From Lacticaseibacillus kribbianus (GTDB lineage: Bacteria; Bacillota; Bacilli; Lactobacillales; Lactobacillaceae), in contig NZ_JAIPUL010000001.1 in NCBI RefSeq assembly GCF_020180945.1, positions 434,001 through 498,000 on the forward strand: a stretch of DNA of 64,000 nucleotides, given 5' to 3'. The position numbers were made by a program, and so were the translations under genes. Position 1 is the stretch's first letter. Every line of letters starts with the position of its first letter. Positions 34,862-43,265 of this stretch are shown piece by piece. Under the pieces are notes generated by a model, which was not told the DNA's origin, did no database searches, and saw nothing but the letters and a program-made list of their open reading frames with translations.

Positions 34862-34909
34862 AAAAAGGCAGTGCCAGCACGGAATCCCCGGTGCTGGCAC
34901 TGCCTTTTT
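34862..34909. terminator. Bidirectional terminator
   Basis: Perfect 19-bp arms beginning AAAAAGGCAGTGCC (34862-34880 with 34891-34909); A and T ends serve both strands between convergent genes. Confidence 0.88.
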
Positions 34910-34914
34910 GCGGG

Positions 34915-35832
34915 TTAGCGGTTGATCGAGCGGGCCATGCGTGAAATCGCGTGGCGCTCGCCGCGGATTGCCTTGCTCATCGCGAAGATGTTGTCGAGCG
35001 GCGACATCACGCCCCAGCCGGCGTCGCCGACGTGCTGGATGTCCACGCCGATGATCTTGTTGCGAATCGCGACGCTTTCGATGAAGCTTGCGCCCGAGCT
35101 CTCCTGGCTGGTGCCGATGGTGCTCATCACCAGCGCCCCGTGCGCGTGGGCGAGCTTGACGATCGGCTTCAGGTCGCTTTCGTCAAGGCCCGGCACGGTG
35201 CCGACCGCCGGCACCAGGATCACGTCGGCCCCGGCATCGAGGAAGGCTTGGGTGGCCTCAAGCGAGACCACCGGTTCGTTCACGCCGGCGCCGTGCATCT
35301 TGCCGGCGATGACCAGCCCGGAGAACACCTGCTTGGCCACCTTGATGGCCTGGGCGATGTGCGCGTTGGTGACTCCGGTGCCCGGGTTGCCGGTGAAGCA
35401 GACGAAGTTGAAGCCGAGCTTTTCGGCCTCCCTCAGCGTCTTTTCGCTGGCCATGCGGCCCTCCGGGATCTCCAGTCGGGTCTCGGCCATGTCGGCGTCC
35501 GGGTCGACGGGCTCGAGGTTGACCCCGATCGGGCGGCCGACCAGGTGTTGCAGGCGGTGGATGCTCTCCCCGTCGTTGTGCACCACGGCGCCCTCATCGG
35601 GGTAAAGACCAAAGATCGCCGGGGCCAGGACGTTCAGGCCGTTGAGCAAAATCAGGTCGGCACCGAACGCGGCGGCAATCTCGCTGTTGGTCAAGCCGTC
35701 GCCGACCGCCTCCTCCACCACGTTTTCGGACAGCACCGTGCGGCCTTCGCTGGCCTTGATGCTCTGCTTGAGCTCCGCGCCGTTCATCGCCAGAAGCTCG
35801 CTGGAATTCGTACTCAGTAATCGTGTGACCAT
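34915..35832 (-). CDS. TIM-barrel protein of the PEP-mutase-like type (DUF7916-like)
   Basis: 305 residues. Repeated beta-alpha units (DLILLNGLNVLAP, FVCFTGNPGTGVTN, LVIAGKMHGAGVN, DVILVPAVGTVPG, HGALVMSTIGTSQESSG) fit a TIM barrel annotated in lactobacilli as PEP phosphonomutase-like or DUF7916. The reaction is unknown to me. ATG follows AGGGAGG. It stands alone with its own terminator, so its partners are not visible. Confidence 0.6.
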   Translation of the reverse strand: MVTRLLSTNSSELLAMNGAELKQSIKASEGRTVLSENVVEEAVGDGLTNSEIAAAFGADLILLNGLNVLAPAIFGLYPDEGAVVHNDGESIHRLQHLVGRPIGVNLEPVDPDADMAETRLEIPEGRMASEKTLREAEKLGFNFVCFTGNPGTGVTNAHIAQAIKVAKQVFSGLVIAGKMHGAGVNEPVVSLEATQAFLDAGADVILVPAVGTVPGLDESDLKPIVKLAHAHGALVMSTIGTSQESSGASFIESVAIRNKIIGVDIQHVGDAGWGVMSPLDNIFAMSKAIRGERHAISRMARSINR

Positions 35833-35929
35833 TAGATTTTTCCTCCCTAGATACGTCGTTCTTCTTGATGGTAACCGCTTTCCGCCGGCCGGTCAAGGTG
35901 TGGTAAAATAGGCCAAAAGGAGTGAGAAC

Positions 35930-36277
35930 ATGCGCAAACGGGTTGAGGACATGACGTTCGACGCGATTTACCCGCTATACCTGAACAAGATTACGAAAAA
36001 GGGCCGAATCCAGGCCGAGCTCGATGAGGTCCTGGGCTGGCTGACCGGCTACGCGCCGGCCAGGCTGCACGAGACCACAGACACGCTGGGCGACTTTTTC
36101 GCGGCCGCCCGCGTGCCGGTCGCGGCGGCACAGATCACCGGCGTCATCTGCGGGGTGCGCGTGGAGGAGATCGAGGACCCGCTGATGCGGCGCATCCGCC
36201 AGGCCGACAAGGTGGTCGACGAGCTGGCGCGCGGCAAGGCGGTGGCCAAGATTCGGCGGGACACGCCGCTGGCATGA
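35930..36277 (+). CDS. DUF2200 family protein
   Basis: 115 residues matching the DUF2200 pattern: start MTFDAIYPLYLNKITKKGR, a GWLTGY segment and end MRRIRQADKVVDELARGKAV. A small conserved cytoplasmic protein of unknown function found across Firmicutes and Bacteroidetes. AAAAGGAG precedes the ATG. Single gene with its own terminator. Confidence 0.82.
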   Translation: MRKRVEDMTFDAIYPLYLNKITKKGRIQAELDEVLGWLTGYAPARLHETTDTLGDFFAAARVPVAAAQITGVICGVRVEEIEDPLMRRIRQADKVVDELARGKAVAKIRRDTPLA

Positions 36278-36305
36278 GCGCCTGACCGCGTGACGCGATT
36301 ATTTG

Positions 36306-36336
36306 GGTTCTCCTCTGTCGTGGGGAGGGCCTTTTT
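36306..36336 (+). terminator. Rho-independent terminator
   Basis: GGTTCTCC pairs with GGGAGGGCC using two G-U pairs, followed by TTTTT. Confidence 0.6.
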
Positions 36337-36467
36337 GGTGTGGGGCGAAGCACGCCGCTTTGCGTAATCTAGAGTTGACGGCCAAGATAGCTGGCCGCCC
36401 GCGACGGGACAGATGCCCGCGGCGACGTTCGACTCGTCGTGGACAGCCACAACAATGGAGGCGGATC

Positions 36468-37484
36468 ATGAAGGACAAGCTGATCAGGGTTTGGACATGG
36501 GCGGTGCAGGGGCCGGCTTTTCTCGTCATCACGGTCGCGGCCCTGCCGCTGGGGCTGATTCTCGTGTGGTTTCGGCGCGGCCTGAGCCGCACGACGCGCA
36601 TCGTGTACACCGCAGTCGGCGCCTTGGTGCTGGTCGGGGTGGCCGCGGAATCCGGCCGCGCCGCCGCGCTGGCCGGGCAGTTGGCGGCCGAGGTCAAGGT
36701 GGCCAAGCAGACCGCGAGCAAGCTGACAGCGGCGGAGCAAAAATGGGCGGCGAGCGACGAGCAGCTGGTGGCGGCCAATCGGGACCTGAAGACGGTGACC
36801 GACGAGTACGAGTCGTACCAAGAGGAGATGCGCCCGTATGCCGCATTGCAGGAAGCGGACGCGCGCAAGCAGACCGCGGACAAGGAGGCCGCCGCAGCGG
36901 TGGAGGATTTGCTGAACGCGCTGCCGGATTCGAGCAAGCTCACCGGCGCCGATCAGGCCAAGGTGAAGGCCGCACGCGCCGCGTACAACAAGCTGACGCC
37001 CGACCAGAAAAAGCTGGTCGCGGATGCCCCGCTGGTTGCGCTCGAAAAGGCGCTGCCGGCGGTGCTGAAGAAAGAGGCCGCCGCGGCAGCGGCGGCGAAA
37101 CAAAAGGCCGCAGCAGCGGCGGCCGCGGCCAAGAAGGCGGCCGCCGACAAGGCAGCTGCTGAGGCGCGCGGCTACGAAACCGGCATCACGTACAGCCAGT
37201 TGGCCCGCACGCCGGACAGCTACGAGGGCAAGAAGGTCAAGTTCTCGGGCACCGTGGCCCAGATTCTCGAAGGGGATGAGACCGTGCAGGCCAGAATTGC
37301 GGTCAACGGCGATTACGACACGATGCTTTACGCCGAGTGGCCGAGCTCGGCGGTGACGTCGCGCGTGCTCGAGGACGACACCATCACCATCTACGGGGTG
37401 TCGACCGGCCTTTTGACCTACGAGTCGACCATGGGTGGCAACATCACGATCCCGTCCGTGTTGGTGGCGAAGATTGACCAGTGA
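36468..37484 (+). CDS. Membrane-anchored coiled-coil protein with C-terminal OB-like domain
   Basis: 338 residues. Two close membrane segments at about 12-55, then an extended helical coiled coil (about 60-240, rich in Ala, Lys, Glu and Gln with long Ala runs), then an 85-residue beta-rich domain (YEGKKVKFSGTVAQILEGDETVQARIAV...DTITIYGVSTGLLTYES) with the look of an OB fold. Related lactobacillus proteins are annotated as toxin regulators on weak grounds. Function unknown. ATG 36468 follows ATGGAGG; the longer frame runs through the previous terminator and is not real. Confidence 0.65.
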   Translation: MKDKLIRVWTWAVQGPAFLVITVAALPLGLILVWFRRGLSRTTRIVYTAVGALVLVGVAAESGRAAALAGQLAAEVKVAKQTASKLTAAEQKWAASDEQLVAANRDLKTVTDEYESYQEEMRPYAALQEADARKQTADKEAAAAVEDLLNALPDSSKLTGADQAKVKAARAAYNKLTPDQKKLVADAPLVALEKALPAVLKKEAAAAAAAKQKAAAAAAAAKKAAADKAAAEARGYETGITYSQLARTPDSYEGKKVKFSGTVAQILEGDETVQARIAVNGDYDTMLYAEWPSSAVTSRVLEDDTITIYGVSTGLLTYESTMGGNITIPSVLVAKIDQ

Positions 37485-37520
37485 TAGGGCGTCATCTTGC
37501 AAGCGGCCCAGCTGACGCAG

Positions 37521-37562
37521 CAAAGCCCCCCGGAGTCGGCGGCGGGCCAGGCTTCGGGGGCT
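37521..37562 (-). terminator. Terminator of asnA
   Basis: Inverted repeat AGCCCCC/GGGGGCT downstream of the asnA stop on the minus strand, with a short T run. Confidence 0.5.
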
Positions 37563-37571
37563 AGGTGGTGA

Positions 37572-38579
37572 TCACAGCAGGTGAATGTCGTGCGCCGCGC
37601 ACGCGTCGATGGTCGCCTGCGGCCAGACGCTGGCCTGGACCTCGCCGACGTGGGCCTTGCCCAGAAGCAGCATGCACAGGCGCGACTGGCCGATGCCGCC
37701 ACCGATGCTGTAAGGCAGCGACCCGTTCATGATGGCCTGGTGGAAGGGCAGCTCCAGCCGGTCGAGCGCGCCGGCCGCGGTCAGCTGGCGCTGCATCGCG
37801 GCCGAATCGACGCGGATGCCCATGCTGGAGATCTCCAGCTTGCGCTTGAGCGGCGCGTACCAGAAGATCAGGTCGCCGTTCAGGGACCAGTCGTCGTAAT
37901 CGGGGGCGCGGCCGTCGTGGCGTTTGCCCGACTTGAGCGGGCCGCCGATGCGCTTGACGAAGACGCAGCCGAGCTCATGGGCGATACGGTTCTCGCGTTC
38001 CATCGGGTCGAGGTCCGGCCAGCGGTCCTCGAGCTCCTGCGTGGTGACGAAGTGCACGGCGTCGGGCAGGCGGTGGACCGCCTGCGGGTACTTGTACCAG
38101 ACCTCGTGCTCCATGTGCTTGATCACCTTAAAAATCTGGCGGACGGTGGCCTCAAGCACCGCGTCGGTGCGCTGGTCTTGGGTGATCACTTTTTCCCAGT
38201 CCCACTGGTCGACGTAGATGGAGTGGAAGTTGTCGAGCTCCTCGTCCTTGCGAATCGCATTCATGTTGGTGTAGAGTCCTTCGCCGGGTTGAAAACCGAA
38301 GCGGCCGAGCGCGGCGCGCTTCCACTTGGCCAGCGAGTGGACGATCTCCATGGTGGCGCCGGGCATGCCGGCCATCGTGAAGGAGACCGGTGACTCGGTG
38401 CCGTTCAGGTTGTCGTTGAGCCCGGTGGCCGCGTCGACCATCATCGGCGCCGACACGCGCGACAGGTTCAGCTGCTTGCCGAACTCGTCTTGGAACGTCT
38501 CGCGGATGTAGCGAATGGCCTCCTGGGTCTCGCGCACGCTGAGCTTAGGATCGTAATCTTCAGGAAAAATTGTGGTCAT
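37572..38579 (-). CDS. asnA: Aspartate-ammonia ligase (asparagine synthetase A)
   Basis: 335 residues, the family's usual length. The N-terminus [34 protein letters not shown], the [12 protein letters not shown] loop, DQWDWEKVI and the final [23 protein letters not shown] stretch define AsnA, a class II synthetase-like fold. It makes asparagine from aspartate, ATP and ammonia. ATG 38579 follows GGAGG. Upstream is a T-box with an Asn codon, so it is made when tRNA-Asn is uncharged. A degenerate palindromic repeat lies between that leader and the gene. Confidence 0.95.
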   Translation of the reverse strand: MTTIFPEDYDPKLSVRETQEAIRYIRETFQDEFGKQLNLSRVSAPMMVDAATGLNDNLNGTESPVSFTMAGMPGATMEIVHSLAKWKRAALGRFGFQPGEGLYTNMNAIRKDEELDNFHSIYVDQWDWEKVITQDQRTDAVLEATVRQIFKVIKHMEHEVWYKYPQAVHRLPDAVHFVTTQELEDRWPDLDPMERENRIAHELGCVFVKRIGGPLKSGKRHDGRAPDYDDWSLNGDLIFWYAPLKRKLEISSMGIRVDSAAMQRQLTAAGALDRLELPFHQAIMNGSLPYSIGGGIGQSRLCMLLLGKAHVGEVQASVWPQATIDACAAHDIHLL

Positions 38580-38619
38580 GAGTGAACCTCCGTAATCTAT
38601 TGTGGTCTCTGGCGGCAGA

Positions 38620-38775
38620 GGCTAAGTGCGCCTTGGTTCTCGTCGGGCTCCGATTGGCAACCTAGCACCAGCACTCGGGGCATGCACCCCAAGCGCCGAC
38701 GTAAGCGATGCGGTCCGCTGTGTGCGCCGCGCTGCGCCTTAGTTCTCGTCGGGCTCCGCTCGGCTAAGTGCGCCG
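38620..38775. repeat. Degenerate palindromic repeat between T-box and asnA
   Basis: One worn copy of the palindromic family. It keeps the flank GTCGGGCTCCG on both sides, GGCAAC, the core CTCGGGGCATGCACCCCAAG (a GGGG/CCCC core variant) and GTGCGCC ends. The arms no longer pair well. It is transcribed as part of the asnA leader. Confidence 0.6.
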
Positions 38776-38795
38776 TGTGTCGCCCTGGGGCAAAC

Positions 38796-39060
38796 AAAAA
38801 GTCCCTTGCCTCAAAGACAAGGGACGAAAAGGACTGTTTTCGCGGTACCACCCAAGTTGCCTGCAAGCAGGCCACCTCTATCACGCACAAGCATGCGTGT
38901 CCGGATGGTAACGTGCCGGTGACGTCGAGGCCTACTGTGGGTTCAGCCCGAGGCTGGCGAGTGTTATTCAGGGGCGGCTTACTTGTCGGGTTTTCACTGG
39001 TCCCGACTCACTGCGAAGGCGCCGCGCCTTACTTGTCTCTCCTGTGCCGTTGATTGATGT
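38796..39060 (-). promoter_or_regulatory. T-box leader, asparagine specifier
   Basis: On the minus strand the T-box GGGTGGTACCGCG lies at 38853-38841. It is followed by a terminator GTCCCTTG/CAAGGGAC (38825-38801) and TTTTT. The specifier loop reads GAATAACACTC with AAC at 38965-38963, matching tRNA-Asn and the asnA gene downstream. Confidence 0.9.
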
Positions 39061-39069
39061 GTTTCGACT

Positions 39070-39097
39070 ATCCTATCACGTCTGGCGCGCTTGTCAA
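39070..39097 (-). promoter_or_regulatory. Promoter of the asnA T-box transcript
   Basis: TTGACA (39097-39092), 16-bp spacer, TAGGAT (39075-39070) on the minus strand. Confidence 0.65.
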
Positions 39098-39179
39098 CGC
39101 CTGGCCGAAAAAAACTCTCGGCGTGAGGCCGGTTGTACACAACCGAAAACCGTGAGACAATGGCCGGGGAGGTGAGGCG

Positions 39180-39959
39180 ATGCTTGCGACCATCATCAAC
39201 GCGCTGCTGGATCCCGGCACCCGCGACTTCGAGCGTCAACACCTGCTTTCGGCCAAGCGGGCGCTCGAGGCGGGCCAGCGCGAGCGCGCGGTGCTGGGAC
39301 AACTGGAGGCCGCGCTGCGCCCGCTTGCGGTGCGCGACAACTTGACGCCGCAGGTCGCAGCGCTTTACCAGACACTGACCGGCGGTGCGGTGGTCGATGA
39401 GCCGGTGGCCGGGCCGGTGGCGCTGGACGATGCCTACGCGGTGTTCGGCGGTGGCTGCTTCTGGTGCTTGGTGCAGCCCTTCGAAAGCCGGCCCGGGGTG
39501 CGGGCGGCGGTGTCCGGCTACACGGGCGGGCACGTGCCGCACCCCACGGAAGATCAGGTGGCCAGTGGCACCACCGGGCACCGCGAGGCGGTGGAGATTC
39601 GCTTTGCGCCGCGCGAGCTGAGCTACGCGGCGCTGGTTGATCAGTACCTGGCGCTGATCGATCCGCTGGACGGGGCGGGGCAGTACCTCGACCGCGGCGA
39701 CCGGTACACGCCAGCAATCTTCTACCAGGATGACCGGCAGCGGGACGTGGCCCAGGCCAAGCTTGCGGCGCTGTCGCAGCGGCTGGGGCGGCCGGTGGCG
39801 GTTGCACTGCGACCCGCCGCACCGTTTTGGCCCGCGCCGGCCTGGCACCAGGATTTCTACCGCAAGCAGCCCCGCCGCTACCGGGCGGTGCTCGCCGCGC
39901 GCCGCCGGCTGCAACGCTACAAGCGCATCGCCGCATGGCTCGGCCACCCGACGTGGTGA
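39180..39959 (+). CDS. msrA: Peptide-methionine (S)-S-oxide reductase
   Basis: 259 residues, longer than the 170-180 of minimal MsrA. The catalytic domain begins at about residue 85: FGGGCFWC with the nucleophile Cys93, then GYTGGHVPHPTEDQVASGTTGHREAVEI and HQDFYRK, all standard MsrA segments. It repairs oxidised methionine with thioredoxin. The first 85 residues are a helical extension (ERQHLLSAKRALEAGQRERAVL) whose role I cannot name. ATG follows GGGGAGGTGAGGCG. It is 33 bases ahead of the iron-sulfur-type gene. Confidence 0.9.
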   Translation: MLATIINALLDPGTRDFERQHLLSAKRALEAGQRERAVLGQLEAALRPLAVRDNLTPQVAALYQTLTGGAVVDEPVAGPVALDDAYAVFGGGCFWCLVQPFESRPGVRAAVSGYTGGHVPHPTEDQVASGTTGHREAVEIRFAPRELSYAALVDQYLALIDPLDGAGQYLDRGDRYTPAIFYQDDRQRDVAQAKLAALSQRLGRPVAVALRPAAPFWPAPAWHQDFYRKQPRRYRAVLAARRRLQRYKRIAAWLGHPTW

Positions 39960-39992
39960 CCGCGCACCATTTCACACCCTGGAGGAGGACAC

Positions 39993-40388
39993 ATGACCAA
40001 CATCACACTGACCGCTTCGTTCTATCGCCTGATGCAGGAGAAGGGGCTGACCGAGAAAACCATGCTTTTGATTGCCGACGACGGCGGGGGCAAGTACTCG
40101 CTTCAGGGTGGCGCCTGCAGCATCGGGGCGAAGTTCACCCTGATCGTGCTGGACGCGCCGGATCCGGACTACGCGGTGTCTTTGACCAACGCGCAGGGGC
40201 TTGGCCTGTTCAGCTCCGAATACGACCTGCTGTTCCTTGAGGACGGGCTGACGCTGGACTTTCGCGGCCACCAGATTCGCCTCAAGGACAACGCCCACGC
40301 CTTCGACGACGGGGTGCGGATCGCCTCCGGGCAGGCGGTGCTTCAAGCCTTCAGCCAGGGCCTGACGGTCGCCGGCGCGAGCTGCTGA
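39993..40388 (+). CDS. HesB/IscA-like iron-sulfur cluster biosynthesis family protein
   Basis: 131 residues of the lactobacillus branch of the HesB/IscA-like fold: LTASFYRLMQEKGL, LLIADDGGGKYSLQGGACSIGAKF, and YAVSLTNAQGLGLFSSEYDLLFLEDGL. The classical trio of Fe-S ligand cysteines is not present; only Cys in GGACSIG and the final ASC are seen, so cluster binding is doubtful. CTGGAGGAGG precedes the ATG; probably in one operon with msrA. Confidence 0.75.
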   Translation: MTNITLTASFYRLMQEKGLTEKTMLLIADDGGGKYSLQGGACSIGAKFTLIVLDAPDPDYAVSLTNAQGLGLFSSEYDLLFLEDGLTLDFRGHQIRLKDNAHAFDDGVRIASGQAVLQAFSQGLTVAGASC

Positions 40389-40405
40389 CGTGCAATGTCG
40401 TGACA

Positions 40406-40436
40406 GGGCCGTTTCCGCGAGGGGACGGCCTTTTTG
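40406..40436 (+). terminator. Rho-independent terminator
   Basis: GGCCGTTTCC/GGGGACGGCC hairpin (one G-U pair) followed by TTTTT. Confidence 0.75.
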
Positions 40437-40543
40437 CGTCGCCAACCGGTGCTGAGAAAAGGGTCAAAATGGGTGCTTTTATTCCTCGTTTTTTGCGCAA
40501 AAATGCGGTAGGCTAAGAGCAATTAACCTGGTTGGGGGACAAC

Positions 40544-41668
40544 ATGGAACTGTTCGAGAACACCTTCTTCTGGTTTTTCTTCTTCATGATCGGGCTGGCC
40601 GCGACGCTGGAGCTGATCGACGGTGTGGGTCCGCAGCTGGTGCGACGCTTCCTGCATCGTCGCGTTGAAAGCGCCTGGCTGATTGTCGGCTACGCGCTAA
40701 TCATCCTGGTCTTTGTGCGGATGCTGCGGGTGAACGGCACCACCTACTCGTGGACGGCCAATGCGCTGCGCAACGGGACCTTGATGTTCGTCGCGCCACG
40801 GATCCGCAACCGCCACGCGCTGTGGGTGTTCATGGCGGCGACGTTCCTCTCGTTTTGGCCGTTTTGGGACTGGAACCCCTTGGCGCTTGCCGGCTTCACG
40901 GTGACCGTGCTCCTGCTGGTGCCGCTTCAACACTACGGCGAGGGGCTGCACAGCAGGCCCTGGCGGCTGGCCGCGGTGTCCGCGGCGGTCAGCACCGTCT
41001 ACTGGGTGTTCGATGCCTACGCCTACGGATACACCGCCGCGCAGACGGTGATTCTTCTCGTGTGCTACTGCATCGTGATGGCGGTCGCGGACGGGTACGG
41101 GCGGCTGCTGATCTACCGCGAGGAGCAAAAACAGAGTCTGGTCTACGACACCCAGCACGACGCGCTGACCGGGGTGCTGTCGCGCGCGAAGTTCGCGTCC
41201 GACATCGCCCGGTGGCGCAGGTTGCGGGTGCGCGGCCAGGTGCCGCCGGTCCACCTGGCGATGCTGGACCTCGACCACTTCAAGCAGATTAACGACGCGC
41301 TCGGGCACCTGGCCGGCGACGCGGTGCTGCGCGAGTTCGCGGATACCTGCCAGGGCTTTCTGGAACAGGCGGAGTACCCGTGCGCGTTTTACCGCACCGG
41401 GGGCGAGGAGTTCTCGCTGATCATCGCCGGCGGGGCCGGCGACGAGGCGGCGACCGCGCTGGTGGAGGCCCTAGTCGCCAACTGCCGCCAAAATCCGGTG
41501 ACCGTTGACGGGCACTCCCTGACGCTCACCGTGTCGGCTGGGATGACCAGCATCTTCAAGGCCGACGTCGCCCCGGACGACGTGATCGGCCGCGCAGACA
41601 CCAACCTGTACGCGGCCAAGCGCGGCGGTCGCGACACCACGGTCGCCGACGTCGCCGGCGATCGCTAG
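40544..41668 (+). CDS. GGDEF-domain diguanylate cyclase, membrane bound
   Basis: 374 residues. Six or so membrane segments in residues 1-195, then a GGDEF domain at about 205-365. The domain shows DALTGVLSRAKF, the metal-binding LDLDHFKQINDALGHLAGDAVL and the active site GGEEF at 286-290. By family it makes cyclic di-GMP from two GTP at the membrane in response to a signal sensed by the N-terminus. No RxxD inhibitory site is obvious just upstream. ATG 40544 is used, behind a GGGGG stretch. Alone between terminators; no EAL partner in the window. Confidence 0.87.
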   Translation: MELFENTFFWFFFFMIGLAATLELIDGVGPQLVRRFLHRRVESAWLIVGYALIILVFVRMLRVNGTTYSWTANALRNGTLMFVAPRIRNRHALWVFMAATFLSFWPFWDWNPLALAGFTVTVLLLVPLQHYGEGLHSRPWRLAAVSAAVSTVYWVFDAYAYGYTAAQTVILLVCYCIVMAVADGYGRLLIYREEQKQSLVYDTQHDALTGVLSRAKFASDIARWRRLRVRGQVPPVHLAMLDLDHFKQINDALGHLAGDAVLREFADTCQGFLEQAEYPCAFYRTGGEEFSLIIAGGAGDEAATALVEALVANCRQNPVTVDGHSLTLTVSAGMTSIFKADVAPDDVIGRADTNLYAAKRGGRDTTVADVAGDR

Positions 41669-41690
41669 AAGAGCAGTCCGCGAGACACCA

Positions 41691-41734
41691 ACGCGGCGCC
41701 GCACCCCGAATGGGGGGTGCGGCGCCGCGTTTTT
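41691..41734. terminator. Bidirectional terminator
   Basis: 17-bp arms ACGCGGCGCCGCACCCC and complement (41691-41707 with 41714-41730) then TTTT; between convergent GGDEF and MFS genes. Confidence 0.8.
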
Positions 41735-43083
41735 CAGTCTTTGGTGCGGGCGAACAGCCGCGCGTACAGGAAGGCGTTGACCACGCCGATGGCGACCAGC
41801 AGCCAAAAGGCGAGCGCGGAGCCGGCCGCGACGTTTTGGGCGTGGCTGTAGCCCGGGCGCTGCACCGCCCCCATCAGCAGGGCGAGGACGGTGGTGCCCA
41901 CGGCGCCTGCGACCTGCTGGCCGGTGTTGTAGAGCGCGTTGGCGTCGTTTTGAAGCTCGCGGCTCAGGTGCTTGAGGCCGAACGCGACCGAGTTACCGAA
42001 GGCCATGGAGCGGCCGATGGCAAACACTAGGTAGGCGACGGTGACGCCGAGCACGCCCATGCGCGCGCCGAACGCGGCGAAGGCGACCAGCGCCACGGTG
42101 AACAGCGCGTCACCCAGGTACAGCGGCAGCGGGCCGCCGAAGCGGTCGAGCATCCAGCCGTACACGGGCTGGCCGAAGCCGTTGAACAGGCTGCCCGGCA
42201 GCAGGATCAGGCCGCCGATCAGCGCCGAGGCGGCGAAGACGTCCTGCACGTAGTTGGGCAACAGGAAGTTGATGCCGACGTTGGCGAACTGCAGCAGGAC
42301 GTAAGGCAGGAAGCTGAAGAGGAAGGCCGGCTGGTGGAACACGGCCAGGGAGAAAAGCGCGCGCCGCGGCCTAAGCGACAGGCGGTAGAACCAGTACAGC
42401 AGCCCACCGGCGGCGGCGAGCAGCAGCCCGAACGCCAACCAGCCGCCGGTGCCCGCGGCGTTCAGGCCGACGATCAGGGCGATTAGCCCGGCGCCGAGCA
42501 CCGCAAAGCGGCCCCAGTCAAAGGCGTAGCGCTCCGTGTCAGTGTACTGGCGGATCACCCGCCGGCCGATGACCAGCAGGATCAGCGCCAGCGGCAGCGT
42601 GGACCAGAAAATCGCCCGCCAGCTGGCGAAGGCGGCGACCGCGCCGCCGAAGGTTGGCCCGAGCGCCGGGGCCACCAGGATGATTAGGTTTGCCATGCCG
42701 ATGTAGGTGCCAAGCTTCGCGCGCGGCACCACGTCTAGGATGATGTTGACCATCAGGGGCGTGCACAGCCCGACGCAGCCGGCCTGGATCAGCCGCCCGG
42801 CCAGGAGTACCCAAAAGGCGGGCGCGGCGCCGCAGATCACGTCGCCGAGCGCGAACAGCAAGGCGCCGGCGGAGAAGAGCTGGCGGTTGGTAAAGCGGCG
42901 CTTCATGTAGGCCGACGTCAGCATCACTAGGGCTGCCGTCAGCAGGTAGCCGGCGGTCACCCACTGGACGGTGCTCAGGGAGACCCCAAATTCGCGCATC
43001 AGGGTTGGAAAGGTGACGTTCATTGAGGTTTCGGTCAGAACGCCCATGAAGGACATCAGCGCGACGATGCTCACGACGAGCAT
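41734..43083 (-). CDS. MFS multidrug-type transporter (DHA2 family)
   Basis: At least 449 residues with fourteen probable membrane segments. The early part reads SFMGVLTETSMNVTFPTLMREFGVSLSTVQWVTAGYLL, the DHA2 signature, and GRLIQAGCVGLCTPLMVNII is motif C-like. These pumps export drugs or toxic metabolites with protons. The ATG at 43083 has no ribosome site. An AAAGGA site lies about 35 bases upstream in a frame with only CTG or ATC codons, so the true start may be a rare codon there, adding about ten residues. Confidence 0.85.
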   Translation of the reverse strand: MLVVSIVALMSFMGVLTETSMNVTFPTLMREFGVSLSTVQWVTAGYLLTAALVMLTSAYMKRRFTNRQLFSAGALLFALGDVICGAAPAFWVLLAGRLIQAGCVGLCTPLMVNIILDVVPRAKLGTYIGMANLIILVAPALGPTFGGAVAAFASWRAIFWSTLPLALILLVIGRRVIRQYTDTERYAFDWGRFAVLGAGLIALIVGLNAAGTGGWLAFGLLLAAAGGLLYWFYRLSLRPRRALFSLAVFHQPAFLFSFLPYVLLQFANVGINFLLPNYVQDVFAASALIGGLILLPGSLFNGFGQPVYGWMLDRFGGPLPLYLGDALFTVALVAFAAFGARMGVLGVTVAYLVFAIGRSMAFGNSVAFGLKHLSRELQNDANALYNTGQQVAGAVGTTVLALLMGAVQRPGYSHAQNVAAGSALAFWLLVAIGVVNAFLYARLFARTKD

Positions 43084-43190
43084 GGGACTGTTAGTTTTAC
43101 GGTTGATGATCAGCAGATCCTTTCAGAAAGCTAGAGCCATCATGTCGCCAAATTTGCAATTTGTCAATCGCCGCGTGGCCGAATGCGCGC

Positions 43191-43242
43191 AAAAAAGCGG
43201 CCGGCACGCCGCCTTCGCGAATGGAAGGAGCGTGTCGGCCGC
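43191..43242 (-). terminator. Terminator of the ABC exporter operon
   Basis: GCGGCCGGCACGC/GCGTGTCGGCCGC (43197-43209 with 43230-43242) followed on the minus strand by TTTTTT. Confidence 0.8.
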
Positions 43243-43265
43243 CGCGCGGTTCGTTCAATTGCGGG

